Origin: Pelagicoccus albus
GTDB taxonomy: Bacteria; Verrucomicrobiota; Verrucomicrobiia; Opitutales; Opitutaceae
Assembly (NCBI RefSeq): GCF_014230145.1
Contig: NZ_JACHVC010000007.1
Coordinates: 1 to 64,000, forward strand
Reading direction: 5' to 3'
DNA: 64,000 bases
Shown here: positions 42,826-53,149 of the stretch, in pieces
How positions within the stretch are numbered: the stretch's first letter is position 1
Layout of the letters: the number at the start of each line of letters is the position of its first letter
Program-made: the position numbers and the translations under genes
Notes under the pieces: model-generated
What the model saw: only the letters and a program-made list of their open reading frames with translations
Database searches by the model: none
What the model was told of the DNA's origin: nothing

Positions 42826-44181
42826 ATGAAAAACGTCGCCAGTAAACTAGGAACCTTTTTGACGGTAATGTCCGTTTCCACCCTCCAGAGCTCATTCGCA
42901 GATGTGAATGGCGAAATAACGGCCAGCAACCTTGAAACCGGTGCCTACACGGTCGCGATCGAAGGCGAGTCCGAAGTTTCCGTTGGTGAGTTGGTCTTGG
43001 CTTTCAGCCAGGAAGATGGAAAGCGACGCGAAGTGGGTTCAGGTGAAGTTATTTCCGTGGAAGATGGTTCCTACACTGCAATTTTTGATTCCGACGATGT
43101 GGTGGTGGGCATGGATGCTTTGGTTCGCCAGTTTGCGCCTGAGATGGAAGCTGACCCGCTTTCTGCTATCCCGGACGATGAGTTCGCGGTGGTCGAGCCG
43201 GTGGAGAGTGCGGATCTCGATCCGAAAGCTGCGGCTGCGGCCTGTCTGAAGGCGATCGATGAATATCCGGAAGAATCCCGTTTTTACGCTCAGCTTGGTC
43301 GCGCCCTAGAAGCCGACGGCAAGCCAGCCAGCGCTATTCTCCAATACGAGAAAGCCCTTGCCTTGCGCTCAGATTATCCAGTGGTGCTGCACAATCTCGC
43401 GAAGCTACGTTTTTATGGACCTGAAGAGCTTCGGGATTTCGATACCGCAAGAAAATATTTCCAGCGTGCTGCTGAGCTCGGATTCACCGCTTCATTGCCA
43501 GTAATCGGTTCCATGGCCCGTGATGCGATGGGAGGTGAGCGCGATTTCGCTTCCGCGGCGGAGTGGTTCTCAATCGCCGCCGAGCAAGGTAATCCTTACT
43601 CCCAAAACGCTTTGGCGGAATGCTACGAAAACGGTTGGGGCATCGATCAAGACATCAGCAAAGCTCTACTGTGGTATCGCAGTGCGGCAGAATTAAGCTA
43701 TGTGCCCGCCTATCGTAACCTCGGACGAGTTTTCCAGAAGGGAATCGGCGTTACTGCCAGTGAGCAGAAGGCATTTGATTGGTTTTCGCGGGCAGCTGAG
43801 AAGGAGGACATGGAATCCCAATATCAGGTTGGTCTGGCATTTCTTTACGGTAAAGGCGTCATGCACAGCGAGGAATACGGAATCGATTGGCTAACGAAGG
43901 CTGCCGATGCCGGACACTCCAAGGCTATGCGTACGATCGCTTCCTTTTACTACGACCGTGGCGACTCGAAGAATGGTAAGCTCGATATGGCCGCCGTTTG
44001 GTACAAGAAGGCCGCGGCCAATGGAGACGCAGTCGCTCAGTACAGCCTAGGCTCCATGTTCGAAAAGGGCGAAGGTATCGACCGCGATAAGACTTCGGCT
44101 ATCGATTGGTACCGCAAAGCGGCTCGCCAAGGTCATAGCGAATCACAAAAGCGTCTCGTTCGCCTCAAGGCAGACTGGTAG
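42826..44181 (+). CDS. Secreted Sel1-repeat (TPR-like) protein
   Basis: A 451-residue protein with a signal peptide (KLGTFLTVMSVSTLQSSFA) and an N-terminal beta-rich domain (residues about 27-105). A TPR pair follows (AIDEYPEESRFYAQLGRALEA), then about seven Sel1 repeats of 36 residues (AAEWFSIAAEQGNPYSQNAL; GIDWLTKAADAGHSKAMRTI; AIDWYRKAARQGHSES). Sel1 proteins are scaffolds that bind other proteins in the periplasm or envelope. The domain order with a beta-domain in front is unusual. Partner unknown. A hairpin follows. Confidence 0.85.
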   Translation: MKNVASKLGTFLTVMSVSTLQSSFADVNGEITASNLETGAYTVAIEGESEVSVGELVLAFSQEDGKRREVGSGEVISVEDGSYTAIFDSDDVVVGMDALVRQFAPEMEADPLSAIPDDEFAVVEPVESADLDPKAAAAACLKAIDEYPEESRFYAQLGRALEADGKPASAILQYEKALALRSDYPVVLHNLAKLRFYGPEELRDFDTARKYFQRAAELGFTASLPVIGSMARDAMGGERDFASAAEWFSIAAEQGNPYSQNALAECYENGWGIDQDISKALLWYRSAAELSYVPAYRNLGRVFQKGIGVTASEQKAFDWFSRAAEKEDMESQYQVGLAFLYGKGVMHSEEYGIDWLTKAADAGHSKAMRTIASFYYDRGDSKNGKLDMAAVWYKKAAANGDAVAQYSLGSMFEKGEGIDRDKTSAIDWYRKAARQGHSESQKRLVRLKADW

Positions 44182-44246
44182 GAAGACTATTTCAGGCGAG
44201 CTGGTACCTCGCGAAAAGAGACATCAGGTTCTCTATCTAGTGAATA

Positions 44247-44281
44247 GGGGAGTCGGTTTGTGGGAACCGGCTCCCTTCTTC
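44247..44281 (+). terminator. Hairpin terminator after the Sel1-repeat gene
   Basis: GGGGAGTCGGTTT pairs with GAACCGGCTCCC around a short loop (44247-44275) and TTCTT follows. It begins 66 bases after the stop. Confidence 0.7.
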
Positions 44282-44306
44282 ATTTCTGGCAAGGCGATCG
44301 GGGAAA

Positions 44307-44816
44307 CTATTCTCCCTGATCGTTGCCTTTTTTGCAGACCCCTGTGGCCCGGAGCTCTTCGCAAGAAGCGGTCACCTGGAGTCGTTGGCTAATGGGGGTA
44401 AGGCCTAGTTTGCTCGAAACGCTGTTCCCGTACCACTGCAGAAAAGGGGCGCTGATCTCGAAGATTTTCTGGCAATCGTTGCAGATTACTTGGGCCTTGT
44501 GAGGGTCCTCCTCCGTGTTGGGCATGTAGTACATAGTGCTGGAGCCTATGTCTACTTCTCGAACTAAGTTGCTCTCCACTAGGATTGGCAAAGAACGGTA
44601 GACGGTCGCGCGGGATACGGTGCGGTCGATCTCCCTTGCTTTGTCCAGTAGCTCCTCCGCGGTGAAATGAGAGGTTTCCTTGAAGACCGCTTCGAAGATT
44701 GCCATGCGTTGGCCGGTCATGCGCAAGTTGTGCTTTACCAAGAAGCTTTTGAACTTTTCTCTGCAGTCGTCGATCGTCACGTGCTCGAATCTCAATACAA
44801 TCTCAATAACTGTCAA
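44307..44816 (-). CDS. Fur-family metalloregulator
   Basis: Up to 169 residues with the Fur fold: HTH LRMTGQRMAIFEAVF and SRATVYRSLPILVESNLV, dimerisation part with CNDC (structural Zn) and a second Cys pair SCEELRATGVC. The second pair is spaced CX6C, unlike the CX2C of many Fur proteins. Which metal or peroxide it senses (Fur, Zur, PerR) is not clear. The first start is TTG 44816, but GTG 44780 (VTIDDCREKF) is attractive because it leaves the upstream direct repeat free. Divergent from priA. Confidence 0.85.
   Translation of the reverse strand: MTVIEIVLRFEHVTIDDCREKFKSFLVKHNLRMTGQRMAIFEAVFKETSHFTAEELLDKAREIDRTVSRATVYRSLPILVESNLVREVDIGSSTMYYMPNTEEDPHKAQVICNDCQKIFEISAPFLQWYGNSVSSKLGLTPISQRLQVTASCEELRATGVCKKGNDQGE
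44788..44808. promoter_or_regulatory. Candidate operator between the Fur-family gene and priA: 10-bp tandem repeat
   Basis: AATCTCAATA occurs twice (44788-44797 and 44799-44808), an 11-bp period, one helical turn. Placement at the 5' end of a Fur-family gene suggests autoregulation. It does not match the classic Fur box. Confidence 0.35.
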
Positions 44817-44845
44817 CCGATAAGGGACGAGGATTATTCAGCCCG

Positions 44846-47095
44846 ATGAGTCTCGATACGACAGTGGTTTGCGTGTGGCTGATGTCCGGATTCGATCGTC
44901 CGCTGCACTACCGATTGCCAGCTTCGATGGAGGACATGGCGCAACCTGGTTCGCTGGTCAGAGTTCCGCTTGGGAGACGTCAGGTCATAGGCTTGATCGT
45001 GGAAAAGGACTGCGAGCCGGAAGTTTCCTTGATGCAACTGAAGCTTGTTTTGGACCTGGTTTATCCGACTCCAATCATGACGCCGGAATTGCTCAAGCTA
45101 GGCGCTTGGCTGCGTCAGTACTATGGAGCGAGTATCCAAAACGTATTGGAGACAATGATACCCGGTCCGGTACGTCAGGGTATGAAGGCCAAGAGCGACA
45201 AGTACGTTTCCGCGAACAAGTCCGTGGATTCGGAGTCTTTGGCAAACTTGGAGCGTAAGGCTCCCAAACAATTTGAGCTCTACCAGTTTTTGGCTCAACA
45301 ATTTCGCGCCCAGAAAAAGAGTCTGGTGCTTAGCCGTCTCGGCGCCTCCCCGGCCGCTTACAATGGTCTTTTGAAAAAGGGTTTTATCGTCGAGGAATCT
45401 CGCAAGGTCGAGCGAGTCGCGTACGACGACGAACTCGGGGACGTGGAATACGCCTCCAAGCAGGAGATCGTCTTGAATGAAGAGCAATCTGCTTGTGTAG
45501 ACAGCATCTCGCTTAGCTTGAAAGCTGGAAAGTTCGCGACCCACTTGCTTTACGGAGTTACTGGCTCTGGTAAAACGGAGGTCTACATTGCGGCGATGGA
45601 GGAAGCCCTCCGAGCGGGTAAGAGCGTACTCTTCCTAGTCCCCGAAGTCGCCCTAACGCCGCAAACAGTGGGGCGTTTGCGTTCTCGCTTCACCGAGCAC
45701 AAAGATGCTCATGCGGTGGTTTGGCACAGCAGCCTCTCGGATGGGGAGCGCTTGGATGCCTGGATGGCTTTGGCCAACGGGACTGCTCGCGTTGTGGTAG
45801 GGGCTCGCTCCGCGGTCTTCGCTCCTTTGGAGAAACTTGGTTTAGTTATTGTAGACGAAGAGCATGAGCCGGCCTTTAAGCAAGATGAGAGCCCTCGCTA
45901 TCATGGACGAGACGTAGCCGTTTACCGTTCTTATCTGGAGCAAGTGGTTTGTGTATTGGGTAGCGCGACGCCTTCGCTAGAAACCTATCGCAACGTAAAG
46001 CTTGGGAAGTATAAGGTGGATCGCTTGACCAAGCGTATCGATGATCGTCAGCTCCCCATGATGCATATCGTGGATATGCGGATCGAGATGATGCGTACCC
46101 GAAAACCGGTTACGATCAGTTCCTTGCTTGCCCAAAAGCTGCGCGACCGTTGGGAAAAGGGTGAGCAAAGTATCCTGTTTATCAATCGGCGTGGCTACAA
46201 TTCGACCATGTTGTGCAACGAGTGCGGCCATGTGGAGGAATGCAAACACTGCAGCCTGCCTATGACCTTTCACCGTAGCGACAACACCCTCAAATGTCAC
46301 CTATGTGGTCATGAGGCAGAGCCTCCGTGGCGTTGTCCTGAGTGCAACAGTGATCAGATTCGTGGTAAGGGTTCTGGCACGCAACGTATCGAGGATGTGG
46401 TGAAGAGCATCTTACCCAAAGCTAGTATTGTCAGAATCGATACGGACACGATGGGGAAGAAACATCTGTTTCGAGAGATCTTAGGAGACTTCCGAAAGGG
46501 AAAAATCGATTTGTTGGTGGGAACTCAGATGATCGCCAAAGGATTAGATTTTCCGAACGTGACTTTGGTTGGAATGGTGGACGCGGATCTGTCTCTGCAT
46601 GTACCAGACTTTCGGGCCAACGAGCGAACCTTTCAGCTTTTGGTGCAAGTTTCGGGACGGGCGGGACGCGGCGACTTGGCTGGAGAGGTGGTGGTGCAAA
46701 CCTTTACCCCGCACGCCGAGCCGATCCAATTCGCCAGGCGCGGGGAGGTGGATGCTTTTCTGGAAGTGGAAATCGAGTCCCGCGAGCAATTCCAGTATCC
46801 TCCGTTTCGGCATTTGGTTCGACAGGTCTTTCGCAGCCGAAATGCAGACAAGGCCATGTTTTTCGCTGAGCAATTCGCTCGAAAGCTGGAAGCCAGAGTT
46901 GGCGGCAAGATCGAAATGCGCGGGCCGACTCCTTGCTCGATCGAGAAGATGAAGGACCAGTACCGCTTCCACATCTGGTATTTCACTCAGAATGTAAGCG
47001 CCTTGATGCGAGATCTAAAAGCCGTGGAAGCGGAAATTCCGTTTCCCAAAGACGTGGTTCAGATCTTCGACGTCGATCCTATGTCGGTGAGTTGA
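44846..47095 (+). CDS. priA: Primosomal replication helicase PriA
   Basis: A 749-residue SF2 helicase that restarts stalled forks. The N-terminal fork-binding domain (LHYRLPASMEDMAQPGSLV) is followed by the helicase core: Walker A LYGVTGSGKTEVYI, VIVDEEHEPAFKQDESPRYHGRD, and SATPSLETYRN. Eight Zn cysteines lie in two clusters (CNECGHVEECKHC and CHLCG...CPEC). GRAGRGDLAGEVVVQTF is motif VI. The length is normal. The start codon ATG 44846 is 30 bases from the Fur-family TTG. Confidence 0.97.
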   Translation: MSLDTTVVCVWLMSGFDRPLHYRLPASMEDMAQPGSLVRVPLGRRQVIGLIVEKDCEPEVSLMQLKLVLDLVYPTPIMTPELLKLGAWLRQYYGASIQNVLETMIPGPVRQGMKAKSDKYVSANKSVDSESLANLERKAPKQFELYQFLAQQFRAQKKSLVLSRLGASPAAYNGLLKKGFIVEESRKVERVAYDDELGDVEYASKQEIVLNEEQSACVDSISLSLKAGKFATHLLYGVTGSGKTEVYIAAMEEALRAGKSVLFLVPEVALTPQTVGRLRSRFTEHKDAHAVVWHSSLSDGERLDAWMALANGTARVVVGARSAVFAPLEKLGLVIVDEEHEPAFKQDESPRYHGRDVAVYRSYLEQVVCVLGSATPSLETYRNVKLGKYKVDRLTKRIDDRQLPMMHIVDMRIEMMRTRKPVTISSLLAQKLRDRWEKGEQSILFINRRGYNSTMLCNECGHVEECKHCSLPMTFHRSDNTLKCHLCGHEAEPPWRCPECNSDQIRGKGSGTQRIEDVVKSILPKASIVRIDTDTMGKKHLFREILGDFRKGKIDLLVGTQMIAKGLDFPNVTLVGMVDADLSLHVPDFRANERTFQLLVQVSGRAGRGDLAGEVVVQTFTPHAEPIQFARRGEVDAFLEVEIESREQFQYPPFRHLVRQVFRSRNADKAMFFAEQFARKLEARVGGKIEMRGPTPCSIEKMKDQYRFHIWYFTQNVSALMRDLKAVEAEIPFPKDVVQIFDVDPMSVS

Positions 47096-47166
47096 GGCCC
47101 GGTCTGCGGAGGTATTTTCCGGATTTTGGTAAAGGAACTCAGAGTCCCGCCGTTTAATATAGGCAG

Positions 47167-47301
47167 ATGAGCTTACGCTCCTCTAAACAATACGACTCTC
47201 TCCCACGTAGCCTCGAGACTTTGGTTGGTCTCGAGGTTTGGTCGTATCTGAATTCTATTTTTGATGCAGATCGGCTAGATCGCCGAGACCCATTGGCCTA
47301 A
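47167..47301 (+). CDS. Candidate small protein (44 residues), unverified
   Basis: Starts ATG 47167 (MSLRSSKQYDSLPRSLETLV) and ends DADRLDRRDPLA*. Composition reads like a small helical protein, but no Shine-Dalgarno is seen and its end overlaps the convergent heme oxygenase gene by about 27 bases. It also contains a 9-bp inverted repeat (CCTCGAGAC / GTCTCGAGG at 47211-47236), which may instead be a transcription-ending hairpin of priA. Confidence 0.25.
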   Translation: MSLRSSKQYDSLPRSLETLVGLEVWSYLNSIFDADRLDRRDPLA

Positions 47302-47862
47302 TTGTTCAAAAGTCTTTTGGGCACCACGGGCCAATTGTTCAAAGCCTTTGGGGGTGGATGCTTGGCTTTGAAGATTCTCCTTTAGTCGAGTCCATTGCTC
47401 GGGATCTGGGCCCAATTCGAAAAAACGTCTGGGCGCATCGGGAAGGGAGGTGGCAATTCTCCTTTCGATGATGACCGCTCCGTGGCGAGAACCGTGCAAG
47501 GCGTAGCAACAGCCTAGGGCAGCGAGCTTATTGTCCATCCAGTCGAAGTCTGGTTCGGGAGACTGATCCGTATTGATCTTCAACTGCTGTAGGTCCTCTT
47601 CGAGTCGAGAGGCCGCGAGCTCCAGAGAGAACTCCTCCCAAACGGCCAGCTCAGTCCGCCTCTGCTCCGCTGAGCTGAAAAACCCGTGGTAGGCGACAAG
47701 GACTTTCTGGTATGTCTTGAGGTCCAGATCTGGTCTCATTAGCTGACTGAGAATCGGATGCCGGTGCAGGGCTTCGTGGACGGATCGAGTTCTCTCCACG
47801 AGCGTCTGGTGTACGTCGATTACGGGGGACTGATCATGTCTTTTGGATTGCATCTCGCTCAT
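47275..47862 (-). CDS. Biliverdin-producing heme oxygenase (BphO/HemO-like)
   Basis: A 195-residue helical protein with the axial-His region TRSVHEALHRHPILSQL and a distal helix LGCCYALHGSRHGAVII. It opens heme to biliverdin, CO and iron. In other bacteria such genes sit by a bacteriophytochrome or heme uptake genes. Here neither is adjacent, so whether it serves iron release or a chromophore supply is open. The gene is divergent from mpl. Confidence 0.85.
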   Translation of the reverse strand: MSEMQSKRHDQSPVIDVHQTLVERTRSVHEALHRHPILSQLMRPDLDLKTYQKVLVAYHGFFSSAEQRRTELAVWEEFSLELAASRLEEDLQQLKINTDQSPEPDFDWMDNKLAALGCCYALHGSRHGAVIIERRIATSLPDAPRRFFELGPDPEQWTRLKENLQSQASTPKGFEQLARGAQKTFEQLGQWVSAI

Positions 47863-48018
47863 TACACGGAGGTGTCATTTTTTGATTCGCATAGAGGTAC
47901 CGATTCGCAATGGCAACCTCTGTTCCATTCTTTGGCGAGCCTCGCTAGATCGAGCTTATGGCTGAGGACTCATAGTTTAGAGTCGCAATCACCCTCATGC
48001 TCTTTTCACATCGCCGCC

Positions 48019-49434
<1,416 letters not shown>

Positions 49435-49577
49435 ATTCGCGTCTGAGCACGCTTTTTTCTGAGAGTCCTAAAAAGGCAGCTCCTATACTCTGATGCGGTA
49501 TATCAGTTTTCTTAATGATAAGCGGAACTAATTATCCTGCGCTTGCGGTATTCTGAACGTTTCTTACGGTGGCGCCC

Positions 49578-51221
49578 ATGGCATCTCCAGAATTCAAGTA
49601 CCAGCCCATCATCGAAACGGGCAAGGACGACACCGAATATCGTCACCTCACTAACGAGTTTGTTTCCGTTTCCGAATTTGAAGGGCAGGAAATCCTAAAG
49701 GTCGACCCCGCCGCTCTTACCTACCTGGCGAAGACGGCGATTCGCGACGTTTCCTTCATGTTGCGTCCGGCTCACCTCAAGCAGGTGGCAGCGATCCTTG
49801 AGGATCCAGAAGCGTCCGAGAATGATCGCCACGTCGCGCTGACCTTGCTCCGCAATGCCGAAGTTTCGGCCCAAGGCGTGTTGCCCTTCTGTCAGGATAC
49901 GGGGACTGCAATTGTGATGGGCAAAAAAGGCCAGCGAGTCTGGACCAACGGTTGCGACGAGGAGGCTTTGTCCAAAGGCATCTACGAGACGTACGCCAAC
50001 GAGAATCTTCGCTACTCGCAGACCGCTCCGATCTCCATGTACGAGGAGAAGAATACTGGCACTAACCTTCCAGCTCAGATCGACCTGTATGCGACCGAAG
50101 GGGCGGAGTACAAATTCCAGTTTCTCTGTAAAGGCGGAGGTTCGGCCAACAAGACTTTCCTCTACCAAGAGACCAAGGCTCTGCTCAATCCGGAGCGACT
50201 CGAGAGCTTCTTGGTCGAGAAGATGATGAGCCTCGGTACGGCAGCTTGCCCACCGTACCACTTATGTTTCGTGATCGGCGGCACTTCGGCGGAAGCGAAC
50301 CTCAAGTACGTGAAGCTGGCTTCGACGAAGTACTTGGACAACATGCCAACCTCCGGCAACGACCTCGGCCGTGGATTCCGCGACATCGAGTTGGAAAACA
50401 AGATTTTGGAACGCGCCAAGGAGTGCGGAATCGGAGCTCAATTCGGCGGCAAGTACTTTGCCCTCGATGTTCGTATCATTCGTCTGCCTCGCCACGGAGC
50501 CAGCTGCCCAGTAGGTATAGGCGTTTCCTGCTCCGCGGACCGCAACATCAAGGCGAAGATCAACAAGGACGGTCTTTGGGTCGAACAACTCGAAGGCGAT
50601 CCCGCTCGTTTCATTCCAGAAGCCTTCAAGGCTAAGGCGGAAAAGAAGGTTATCGAACTCGATCTCAACCGTCCGATGAAGGAGATCCTCGCGGAGCTGA
50701 CTCAGTATCCGGTTCAGACTCGCTTGTCCTTGAAGGGCACCATCATCGTGGCTCGCGATATTGCTCACGCAAAATTGAAAGAACGCCTCGATCGCGGCGA
50801 GGGGCTTCCTCAGTACGTCAAGGATCACCCGATCTACTACGCAGGTCCGGCTAAGACTCCAAAGGGTCTGCCATCCGGAAGCTTTGGTCCGACTACAGCG
50901 GGTCGTATGGACTCCTATGTGGAGCAATTCCAGGCCGCGGGCGGTAGCATGATCATGCTGGCCAAAGGAAATCGCAGCCAGCAGGTAACCGATGCGTGTA
51001 AGGCTCACGGAGGATTCTATCTCGGTTCGATCGGTGGACCGGCGGCGATCTTGGCCCAGGAAAGCATTAAGAAGGTTGAGCTCGTCGAGTACGAAGAGCT
51101 CGGTATGGAAGCGATCTGGAAGATCGAAGTAGAAGACTTCCCTGCCTTCATTCTGGTGGACGACAAAGGAAATGACTTCTTCAAGCTGATCCGCGAGCAA
51201 GCGGTCAAGTGCGCTAAATAA
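49578..51221 (+). CDS. fumA: Fumarate hydratase class I (iron-sulfur type)
   Basis: From ATG 49578 ([15 protein letters not shown]; an alternative GTG three codons earlier) a 547-residue single-chain class I fumarase. The alpha part has [24 protein letters not shown] and [12 protein letters not shown]; the beta part has [15 protein letters not shown]. Cys residues in FCQDTG and SCPVGIG are the likely Fe-S ligands. It hydrates fumarate to malate in the TCA cycle. The malic enzyme gene follows it, together giving a route from fumarate to pyruvate. Confidence 0.93.
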   Translation: MASPEFKYQPIIETGKDDTEYRHLTNEFVSVSEFEGQEILKVDPAALTYLAKTAIRDVSFMLRPAHLKQVAAILEDPEASENDRHVALTLLRNAEVSAQGVLPFCQDTGTAIVMGKKGQRVWTNGCDEEALSKGIYETYANENLRYSQTAPISMYEEKNTGTNLPAQIDLYATEGAEYKFQFLCKGGGSANKTFLYQETKALLNPERLESFLVEKMMSLGTAACPPYHLCFVIGGTSAEANLKYVKLASTKYLDNMPTSGNDLGRGFRDIELENKILERAKECGIGAQFGGKYFALDVRIIRLPRHGASCPVGIGVSCSADRNIKAKINKDGLWVEQLEGDPARFIPEAFKAKAEKKVIELDLNRPMKEILAELTQYPVQTRLSLKGTIIVARDIAHAKLKERLDRGEGLPQYVKDHPIYYAGPAKTPKGLPSGSFGPTTAGRMDSYVEQFQAAGGSMIMLAKGNRSQQVTDACKAHGGFYLGSIGGPAAILAQESIKKVELVEYEELGMEAIWKIEVEDFPAFILVDDKGNDFFKLIREQAVKCAK

Positions 51222-51251
51222 GCTATCCCTTTAGCTTTTGATCCCTTTCCG

Positions 51252-51280
51252 AAGGCGGGCCGATTGGTCCGCCTTTTTTG
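51252..51280 (+). terminator. Rho-independent terminator of the fumarase gene
   Basis: AAGGCGGGCC pairs with GGTCCGCCTT (one G-U) around a GATT loop, followed by TTTTTT (51274-51279). Confidence 0.9.
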
Positions 51281-51382
51281 TGCAGTTATCCTAATGATTA
51301 GAAGTCTGAGTATAATATGCTTTTATGTTGAGCATTAGAAACAGCTTGCTTTGAGGTTCTGCCGATCTTCTATCGCAAGGCA

Positions 51383-53077
51383 ATGCCTGAAGCTGAGTCC
51401 AAGCGTCCCCTCTACATCCCCTACGCAGGTCCTGTCCTGCTCGAAGTTCCCTTGTTAAACAAAGGAAGCGCTTTCACGGAGCGCGAACGACGGGAGTTCA
51501 ATCTCGAGGGCTTGCTGCCCCACTGTATCGAAACAATCGAGGAGCAGCGTGATCGCGTATACCATCAGTTTTGCGAGCTCACCACACGGATGGATAAGCA
51601 TATCTATTTGCGAGGTATCCAGGATACAAACGAGACGCTCTACTATTCGTTGCTGACGCACTATCTGGAAGAGATGTTGCCGTTGATTTATACTCCGACT
51701 GTAGGCGAGGCGTGCCAGAAGTTTTCGCAGATCTACCGCCGCAAGCGTGGTCTTTTCATTAGCTACGACGATCGCGATAAGATTGACCGCATCCTACGAA
51801 ATGCGACCAAGAAGAAGGTTAACGTAATCGTCGTCACGGATGGTGAGCGTATTCTGGGTCTCGGCGACCAGGGAATCGGCGGGATGGGAATCCCGATTGG
51901 CAAGCTCGCTATCTATTCCGCGTGTGGAGGTATCAGCCCAGCGAATACGTTGCCGATTACGCTTGATGTGGGTTGCGACAATCCGGATTTGGTCAACCAA
52001 ACGATGTATATGGGGAAACGCTCTCCACGTATCCGAGGTGAGGCGTATTTCGAATTTGTAGACAAATTCATCAAGGCGGTGAAGGACCTTTGGCCGGACG
52101 TGCTCTTGCAGTTTGAGGACTTCGCCCAGCCCAACGCGATGCCTTTGCTCAAGCGCTACAAGGACGAGCTTTGTTGTTTCAACGACGACATTCAAGGAAC
52201 CGCGGCTGTGGCGGCAGGCACTTTGCTCGCGGCCTGTGATCGCAAAGGCGAAACCCTCGCGGATCAGCGTGTCTGCTTCGTGGGCTCAGGTTCCGCTGGC
52301 TGCGGGATTGCTTCTCACCTCGTTGCTCACCTTAGGGCTCAAGGCCTCTCCGAGGCGGAGGCCAAGTCTCGTATGTTCATGGTGGATCGTGATGGTCTGC
52401 TCACTACAGACATGAAGGGGTTGCTCGACTTCCAGCAAGAGCTGGCTCAGGACGAAAAGCTCGCAGATCCTTGGCGTGACGCGGATGGTAAGGTATCGCT
52501 GGAAAGCTTGATCAAGGGCGCGAAGCCGACCGTGCTGATTGGCGTATCCGGTCAGTTTGGACTGTTTAAGGAAAGCCAGATCCGAGCTATGGCTAAGCAA
52601 GTGGAGCGGCCGATCATCCTGCCTTTGTCCAATCCGACCAGCCTTGCGGAAGCGACACCAGAAGATGTCATCACTTGGACGGATGGAGCGGCCATCGTGG
52701 CGACGGGAAGCCCGTTTGATCCGGTTTCCTACAAGGGAACGACGCACCAGATTTCGCAGTGCAACAACAGCTATATTTTCCCGGGGATCGGACTTGGCGT
52801 GTTGGCTTGTCGTGCCACTCGAGTAACGGAAGGCATGTTGATCGCCGCTAGCCGCACCTTGGCCGATAGTGCTCCGCATCAAAGAGGAACGGGACAGCCG
52901 CTCTTGCCTGCCTTGAACGAAATCCGCGATTTGAGCCGCTTGATCGCTCGCCGCGTGGCGCGTCAGGCCATGGAAGAGGGGGTTGCCTTGGACATGACGG
53001 AGCTCGCCCTGGAACGCTCCATCGACCGGGTTTTCTGGGAGCCGCAATACCGCCGCTACCAGCGGACGTCTCTCTAG
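51383..53077 (+). CDS. maeA: NAD-dependent malic enzyme (decarboxylating)
   Basis: A 564-residue protein of the large (SfcA/MaeA-type) malic enzyme family. Tyr/Lys-type catalytic parts lie in [15 protein letters not shown] and [10 protein letters not shown]-like [13 protein letters not shown]; the metal-binding site is [15 protein letters not shown] and [13 protein letters not shown]; the NAD-binding fold is [14 protein letters not shown]. It turns malate into pyruvate, CO2 and NADH. NAD preference is inferred from family size, since small NADP enzymes are shorter. It has its own upstream region after the fumarase terminator. Confidence 0.93.
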   Translation: MPEAESKRPLYIPYAGPVLLEVPLLNKGSAFTERERREFNLEGLLPHCIETIEEQRDRVYHQFCELTTRMDKHIYLRGIQDTNETLYYSLLTHYLEEMLPLIYTPTVGEACQKFSQIYRRKRGLFISYDDRDKIDRILRNATKKKVNVIVVTDGERILGLGDQGIGGMGIPIGKLAIYSACGGISPANTLPITLDVGCDNPDLVNQTMYMGKRSPRIRGEAYFEFVDKFIKAVKDLWPDVLLQFEDFAQPNAMPLLKRYKDELCCFNDDIQGTAAVAAGTLLAACDRKGETLADQRVCFVGSGSAGCGIASHLVAHLRAQGLSEAEAKSRMFMVDRDGLLTTDMKGLLDFQQELAQDEKLADPWRDADGKVSLESLIKGAKPTVLIGVSGQFGLFKESQIRAMAKQVERPIILPLSNPTSLAEATPEDVITWTDGAAIVATGSPFDPVSYKGTTHQISQCNNSYIFPGIGLGVLACRATRVTEGMLIAASRTLADSAPHQRGTGQPLLPALNEIRDLSRLIARRVARQAMEEGVALDMTELALERSIDRVFWEPQYRRYQRTSL

Positions 53078-53149
53078 GTCGCGCGATTGTTTCTGAGGAA
53101 GGGGCGGAAGGAGGTTGAAAAACCGCTTCCAAATTCGCAAATCTGGGTC

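Noticed and set aside
50262-51200. Long minus-strand open frame (312 codons) opposite the fumarase gene
   Set aside because: It mirrors codon bias of the real gene, reads as low-coherence sequence, and the plus-strand fumarase is certain.
52286-53140. Minus-strand open frame (284 codons) opposite malic enzyme
   Set aside because: Shadow of a certain gene; Arg/Ser/Gln-rich without any motif.
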